Program-made: the position numbers and the translations under genes
Notes under the pieces: model-generated
What the model saw: the letters and a program-made list of their open reading frames with translations, nothing else
The model's database searches: none
Told to the model about the DNA's origin: nothing
Assembly: GCA_011390385.1 (NCBI GenBank)
Contig: JAABSN010000023.1
Location: 1 to 27,503 of the forward strand
DNA: 27,503 nucleotides
Direction of reading: 5' to 3'
Origin: Thioalkalivibrio nitratireducens
GTDB taxonomy: Bacteria > Pseudomonadota > Gammaproteobacteria > Ectothiorhodospirales > Ectothiorhodospiraceae
Shown: piece after piece, positions 23,512-27,503 of the stretch
Layout: each line of letters starts with the position of its first letter
How positions within the stretch are numbered: position 1 is the first letter of the stretch

Positions 23512-24465
23512 ATGGCTCTGCCGCTGAAAACCCGCCTGCTGCCACCGCGTGCTCCCGAAACGGAGTCTTGCGCGTGTCTGCGAGTGCGCGCCGACCATCC
23601 GCCCGGTATCACCCTGAGCGATGGCTGTTTGATGGTCGCACCGGGTCTGGAGTCCCTTGCAGGCAGTAGCGGCATCGAGGAATGGCGCGCAGATGGCCCT
23701 GGCCGCGCATCGCGAGAGGGTCATGTCCACCTGCTCGAGCACCCTGATGTGATGTTCGCGGCCTGGCACCAGCCCGACGATACGCTCGCGGATACCAGCC
23801 GGCAGGCCTATCTCGACCTCTTCCGTGCCATCCGGGAGCGCGGTTTCCCCTACCCCATCCGCATCTGGAACTACTTCAGTCGCATTCATGGTAACGAAGA
23901 AGGACTGGAACGCTACCAATCCTTCTGTATCGGTCGGGGGCTGGCCCTCGACGAACTCGGGGTCACCGAGGAAAGCATGCCTGCCGCGACCGCGATCGGG
24001 ACCCGCGCCGCTGGCCTGTTTGTCTACCTGATCGCCGCGCGCAGTCCCGGCCAGTCGATCGAGAACCCACGCCAGACCAGCGCCTACCGCTACCCGGAGC
24101 AATACAGCCCGGAGAGCCCCGCATTCGCCCGCGCAACGCGCATCGAGACCGCCCAGGGGCCGCAACTACTGCTTTCAGGCACCGCGAGCATCACGGGGCA
24201 TGAGAGCCGCCATATCGGCGACTGCGTGGCGCAGACGCGCGAGATCCTGGCTAACCTCGATGCCCTGCGCGTCACAGCGGGCAACGACCTGCCTCCCCCT
24301 GTCTGGTTGCGCGTCTACCTGCGCCAGCCGGAAGATTTGCCGGAAGTGGCCGGAATCCTTTCCGGACACTATCCGCACACCCCCGCCGTGCACTGGGTCC
24401 TCGGCGATGTCTGCCGACACGAGCTCCTGATCGAGATCGAGGGCGTGCATGCCCGAGCTTCCTGA
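23512..24465 (+). CDS. Chorismatase-family (FkbO/Hyg5/XanB2-like) protein
   Basis: From the ATG at 23512 this is a 317-residue soluble protein. The family signatures are RIWNYFSRIH followed by GLERYQSFCIGR (117-142), PRQTSAYRYP (186-195), and SGTASITGHESRHIGD with QTREILANL (222-249). Chorismatases hydrolyse chorismate to pyruvate plus a hydroxybenzoate or dihydroxycyclohexadiene carboxylate. XanB2 of Xanthomonas makes 3- and 4-hydroxybenzoate for pigment and ubiquinone. Older annotation calls these proteins pteridine-dependent deoxygenases. Which product is made here cannot be read from sequence by eye. It overlaps mutM by 17 bases. An in-frame ATG at 23425 would add 29 residues unlike the family. 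Confidence 0.82.
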   Translation: MALPLKTRLLPPRAPETESCACLRVRADHPPGITLSDGCLMVAPGLESLAGSSGIEEWRADGPGRASREGHVHLLEHPDVMFAAWHQPDDTLADTSRQAYLDLFRAIRERGFPYPIRIWNYFSRIHGNEEGLERYQSFCIGRGLALDELGVTEESMPAATAIGTRAAGLFVYLIAARSPGQSIENPRQTSAYRYPEQYSPESPAFARATRIETAQGPQLLLSGTASITGHESRHIGDCVAQTREILANLDALRVTAGNDLPPPVWLRVYLRQPEDLPEVAGILSGHYPHTPAVHWVLGDVCRHELLIEIEGVHARAS

Positions 24466-25264
24466 GGTCGAGACGACCCGGCGCGGCCTGGAGCCCCACT
24501 TGCTCGGCCGGAAGATCGAACACCTGGCTCTGCGCGACGCCCGGCTGCGCTGGCCGGTCCCCGATGATCTGCCGGCGCGCCTCGCCGGGCACCGCGTCCT
24601 GGGGCTGAGCCGACGCGCAAAGTACCTGCTTCTGGAGACGGAAGGCCCCGCCCTGCTGTTGCACCTGGGCATGTCGGGGAGCCTGCGCCGAAGCACCCCG
24701 GAAACCCCGTTGCGGACCCACGATCACCTGATCTTCACGCTCGATGATGGTCTCGAGATCCGTCTGCATGACCCGCGCCGGTTCGGCTGCTGCCTGCCGC
24801 TGCCCGCGCCGCCGGCTGTCCATCCGTTGCTGGCATCCCTGGGTCCGGAACCATTGGGCGATGACTTCGACGGCGAGTACCTGTACCGGCTCAGCCGCGG
24901 CCGTCGCGCGGCGGTGAAGTCGTTCATCATGGATCAGCAGGTGGTCGTCGGCGTTGGGAACATCTACGCGAGCGAGTCTCTTTTCCTCGCCGGGATCCGG
25001 CCCGGACGCGCTGCGCGACGGATATCCCGCGGCGAATACCACGAACTGACCGGGCATATTCGAGCGGTGCTCAGCGATGCCATCAGCCAGGGCGGTACGA
25101 CACTGCGCGATTTCGTACGCGAAGACGGCAGCCACGGGTACTTCCGCCAGCACTTGCGCGTTTATGGTCGCGAGGGGCAATGCTGTCCGGTCTGCTCGAC
25201 CCCGATTCGAAACCGCCGCATCGGCAATCGTGCAAGCGCCTACTGCCCGATCTGTCAGCACTGA
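24449..25264 (+). CDS. mutM: Formamidopyrimidine-DNA glycosylase (Fpg/MutM)
   Basis: A 271-residue DNA repair enzyme that removes 8-oxoguanine and formamidopyrimidines and cleaves the abasic site. The start MPELPEVETTRRGL supplies the N-terminal Pro nucleophile and Glu after Met removal. The catalytic Lys is at residue 58 of the translation (RRAKYLLLE). A C-terminal zinc finger has cysteines 246, 249, 266 and 269 (CPVC...CPIC). All key residues are intact. The ATG lies inside the 3' end of the chorismatase gene (17-bp overlap) with GAGG six bases upstream, so the two are probably cotranscribed. Confidence 0.96.
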   Translation: MPELPEVETTRRGLEPHLLGRKIEHLALRDARLRWPVPDDLPARLAGHRVLGLSRRAKYLLLETEGPALLLHLGMSGSLRRSTPETPLRTHDHLIFTLDDGLEIRLHDPRRFGCCLPLPAPPAVHPLLASLGPEPLGDDFDGEYLYRLSRGRRAAVKSFIMDQQVVVGVGNIYASESLFLAGIRPGRAARRISRGEYHELTGHIRAVLSDAISQGGTTLRDFVREDGSHGYFRQHLRVYGREGQCCPVCSTPIRNRRIGNRASAYCPICQH

Positions 25265-25433
25265 GACTCATGGCAGTCCGTCGCGAAGCATGACCGAAGG
25301 CGGATACCGCATCGGCGCACCCGCCGCTGGTGCGGTTCGGCTTCGCCTTTCGGCACCCCAAGCCACGGCGCAGGGTGCCTGTGAGCGCAGCGAATGGCAC
25401 CATCCCCGGCACGCACAGTCACCACCGGGGAGG

Positions 25434-26768
25434 TCAGCCCTCTGCCTTCGCCAGCTCCTCCGCCAGCTGGCGCGCATTGCGCACGCAATCGTTCATGGCG
25501 ATGCCACGGTAGGCATTGCCACCCAGGTGCAGGCCCGGATACCGTTCCACATGGGCGAAGAGTTCGTTGACCATGGCGATGTGTCCGACACGGTAGGAAG
25601 GGATACCGTTGTCCCAGCGCTGGACAAAAGTGACATCGGGCGCCTTGTCCACGCCCATGGTCAACCGTAGTCCCTCGCGGGCCGTCGCGATCAGACCGTC
25701 CTCGTCCTGCTGCACGAGTTCGGGGTTGCGCTGACCCCCGATCATCACCCGCACGCTCCTGGAACCGGTTGGCGCGCGGTCGGGAAAGATACTGCTGTCC
25801 CAGAGCACACCGAGGACCGGCAGACCGGCACTGGTCGTCGTCAGCAGCCCGAAGCCATCCAGCGGGTGATCGAGTTCCTTCCAGCCCAGCCCCACGACGG
25901 CAACCGGCGAATATTCGATCGCTTCGAGCCGACTGGCGAGGTCGGCATCCAGCAATCGCAACATGCCGGCGGCGGCGTGGGCCTGGGTGCTCACCACCAC
26001 CTGATCGAAAACCTCGTCGAAATCACCGGCCCGCACGCGGTATCCGGAATCATCGGACACGACATTCTCCACAGGTGTACCGAGGTGCCAATCGGCGGAT
26101 ATGGTCTGGCGCAGGTGTTCGATGAAACTGCCAACGCCACCCTTGAAGCTCATCAGAATTCCACCCGGTCCCGCCTGCTTCTTGCGCCGAGCGAGCATGC
26201 CGCGGAACAGCCCCCCATGCTCCTGTTCGAGCCGCACCACCAGCGGAAAAGCGGCGTTCACCGAGACCTTGTCCGGCGTAGTGGCATAGATGCCGGCAGT
26301 CATCGCATCCAGAAAGACGTCGGTGAATTCCTTTCCGACCCGTCGGTAGCCGAATTCCTGCAGCGTCTCTTCGCCGTCTCCCTTGCGTTTCGGCACGAAG
26401 AACTCGCCGGCCAGACGCAGCTTCGCACCCATACTGATCAGACGAGTTGCGAGGAAGGGTCCCGGCGCCTCTGGGAGCCGGTGCAACCGATCGGTAAAGA
26501 TGTAACGTTTCCGCGCAGCATCGGAGCTCGGCAGCAACAGACCCTCCGCCCCGGAATCCTTCACCAATTGCATGCTGTCCGGCTTGCTGGTCAGAAACCC
26601 GTTACCCCCGGCCTCGAAGTGAAACCCGTTCAGGGTATCGGTGCGCATCGTGCCGCCGGGGATGGGTTCGGCATCGAAAAGATGAATTTCTCGATCGGAC
26701 TGAGCCTGCTTGAGATAAAAAGCCGTTGTCAGACCGCTGATGCCGGCGCCGATAATCGCAGTGCGCAT
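25434..26768 (-). CDS. hemG: Protoporphyrinogen oxidase (FAD, oxygen-dependent type)
   Basis: A 444-residue flavoprotein with the FAD dinucleotide motif GAGISGL at 7-13 and the C-terminal FAD-contact region LHLGGNAYRGIAMNDCV. The central domain, with DVFLDAMTAGIYATTPDKVS and GGVGSFIEHL, identifies the HemY/PgoX class of protoporphyrinogen oxidases, which convert protoporphyrinogen IX to protoporphyrin IX in heme synthesis. It is unrelated to the small menaquinone-dependent HemG of E. coli. The symbol hemG is used here for EC 1.3.3.4; hemY is also used. The ATG at 26768 has GGAG six bases upstream. It converges with mutM and is divergent from the antiporter gene, so it is probably monocistronic. 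Confidence 0.92.
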   Translation of the reverse strand: MRTAIIGAGISGLTTAFYLKQAQSDREIHLFDAEPIPGGTMRTDTLNGFHFEAGGNGFLTSKPDSMQLVKDSGAEGLLLPSSDAARKRYIFTDRLHRLPEAPGPFLATRLISMGAKLRLAGEFFVPKRKGDGEETLQEFGYRRVGKEFTDVFLDAMTAGIYATTPDKVSVNAAFPLVVRLEQEHGGLFRGMLARRKKQAGPGGILMSFKGGVGSFIEHLRQTISADWHLGTPVENVVSDDSGYRVRAGDFDEVFDQVVVSTQAHAAAGMLRLLDADLASRLEAIEYSPVAVVGLGWKELDHPLDGFGLLTTTSAGLPVLGVLWDSSIFPDRAPTGSRSVRVMIGGQRNPELVQQDEDGLIATAREGLRLTMGVDKAPDVTFVQRWDNGIPSYRVGHIAMVNELFAHVERYPGLHLGGNAYRGIAMNDCVRNARQLAEELAKAEG

Positions 26769-27066
26769 GGTGGACTCCTGGAGAAGGGACGGTTTTCGGG
26801 GCGACGAGCATGGCAGTCTGTGTCAGTCACGCTGAAGAATCCATGATCCATCGCATACCGATGCCGAATTGAAAGTGTTGTGATCGGGATGATGGAGCCT
26901 CGAGTGCCCTGGACGCGCTGACGGTGCTGGGATAGGTTGTGGCGGGTATGTTGGCTCATGACAGTGCGCTTGGACTGGCTGCAGAGCATTCCTCCGTTCT
27001 CTGTCCTGTTCGGGCTACCCGCAGTACGGGATAATCGGCATTCTGACCCTCCCTTGATGGAGCGCC
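26769..27066. promoter_or_regulatory. Divergent region between hemG and the antiporter gene
   Basis: A 298-base divergent intergenic region, slightly lower in GC than its surroundings around 26830-26890. It should contain both promoters. I see no gene and no clear operator. Confidence 0.3.
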
Positions 27067-27503
27067 ATGAAAAAGCGACGGCACGCAAAGGATCGCCTGT
27101 CCTGGATCAGCGCCTACGCGTTGCGTCTGGCGCTGCTGCTGGGCGTCTGGTGGATCCTGAGCGGCAGCACCGATGACTGGTGGTTTGGTCTGCCTCTGGC
27201 CGTGGCCGTCGCCGCGGTCAGCCTGTGGCTGTCGCCTCCCGCACGCTTCCGGCTGCGCCTGCACCGCATGCCCCTCTTCGCCGGCTTCTTCCTCTGGCAG
27301 TCCCTGCTGGCCGGTTGGGACGTGGCAAGGCGCACGCTGAGCCCCGCGCTGCCGCTACATCCCGAGATTCTCCGTCTTCCCCTCGTCCTTCCCGAGGGCG
27401 CTCCGACCTGGTGGCTGATGCTGGTGATCAGCCTGCTGCCGGGTACGCTCAGCGTACGTCTGCGCCCGGACCGCATCCTCGAGGTTCACTGCCTGGACTC
27501 CCA
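27067..27503 (+). CDS. mnhE: Mrp/Mnh-type Na+/H+ antiporter subunit E, partial (runs off window)
   Basis: An open frame of 145 codons from the ATG at 27067 to the right edge without a stop. It starts MKKRRHAKDRLSW and has two hydrophobic stretches early (about 15-60), then a third near 118-130. The segment SLLPGTLSVRL followed by DRILEVHCLD is the MnhE/MrpE signature. Subunit E is part of a multi-subunit Na+(K+)/H+ antiporter in the inner membrane, which helps with alkali or sodium tolerance. Since hemG lies divergently upstream, E is the first gene of its operon here. That suggests an arrangement beginning with E, with further subunits beyond the window. The ATG is preceded by GGAG at four bases. 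Confidence 0.85.
   Translation, partial: MKKRRHAKDRLSWISAYALRLALLLGVWWILSGSTDDWWFGLPLAVAVAAVSLWLSPPARFRLRLHRMPLFAGFFLWQSLLAGWDVARRTLSPALPLHPEILRLPLVLPEGAPTWWLMLVISLLPGTLSVRLRPDRILEVHCLDS

Noticed and set aside
25265..25433. GC-rich repeats between mutM and hemG as a possible terminator or REP
   Set aside because: CCCCGG...CCGGGG pairing is short with a long loop; nothing stronger than chance for this base composition.
1..27503. CRISPR arrays, integrases, phage genes, toxin-antitoxin pairs, tRNA or rRNA genes
   Set aside because: I looked for regular spaced repeats and for family motifs and saw none in the window.

Overview
The window is 27.5 kb of GC-rich DNA with dense, mostly short-spaced genes. 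The gene content points to a gammaproteobacterium, probably from the Chromatiales/Ectothiorhodospiraceae area. Supporting signs are the zinc-free rpmB-rpmG pair, a cytochrome c' next to a diheme cytochrome c, a LutABC lactate system with its permease, a GTP-type PEP carboxykinase, a HemG/HemY-type protoporphyrinogen oxidase and a CoA-disulfide-reductase-like flavoprotein. This placement rests on recalled family distributions, not on a search.

Layout. 1-2992 (minus): a helicase of the YprA/MrfA family overlaps the start of its YprB/MrfB-like nuclease partner, which runs off the left edge. 3085-7882 (minus): a tight lutA-lutB-lutC-lactate permease operon for taking up L-lactate and oxidising it to pyruvate. 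8118-8389: a 272-bp nested palindromic element (A). 8396-9885: three small proteins of unknown function (one DUF3293-like) and another palindromic element (C). 10184-13588: a secreted subtilisin-like lipoprotein divergent from a rhomboid protease. 13691-15093 (minus): a cytochrome c'/diheme cytochrome c pair. 15778-16923: a membrane diguanylate cyclase. 17093-19160 (minus): a methionine-rich membrane-anchored protein and a CoA-disulfide-reductase-like enzyme. 19427-21983: a small membrane protein of the COG2426 type and pckG. 22154-22570: rpmB-rpmG. 22756-22920: a second palindromic element (B). 22972-25264: a small unknown protein divergent from a chorismatase-mutM pair. 25434-26768 (minus): protoporphyrinogen oxidase. 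27067-end: the start of an Mrp-type cation antiporter subunit E gene.

How it fits together. Lactate import and oxidation feed pyruvate into central metabolism, and pckG can supply PEP for gluconeogenesis. The cytochromes, heme synthesis enzyme and antiporter are consistent with a respiring cell that manages redox and ion gradients. Most of the window is ordinary core genome.

The most unusual signal is the relation between elements A and B. They share CTAGTG...CACTAG ends and a homologous inner hairpin. The flanking sequences are kept while the stems change on both sides: one inner stem has paired substitutions and an 8-bp stem is exchanged end for end. That is the pattern expected if folding as RNA or single-stranded DNA is under selection.
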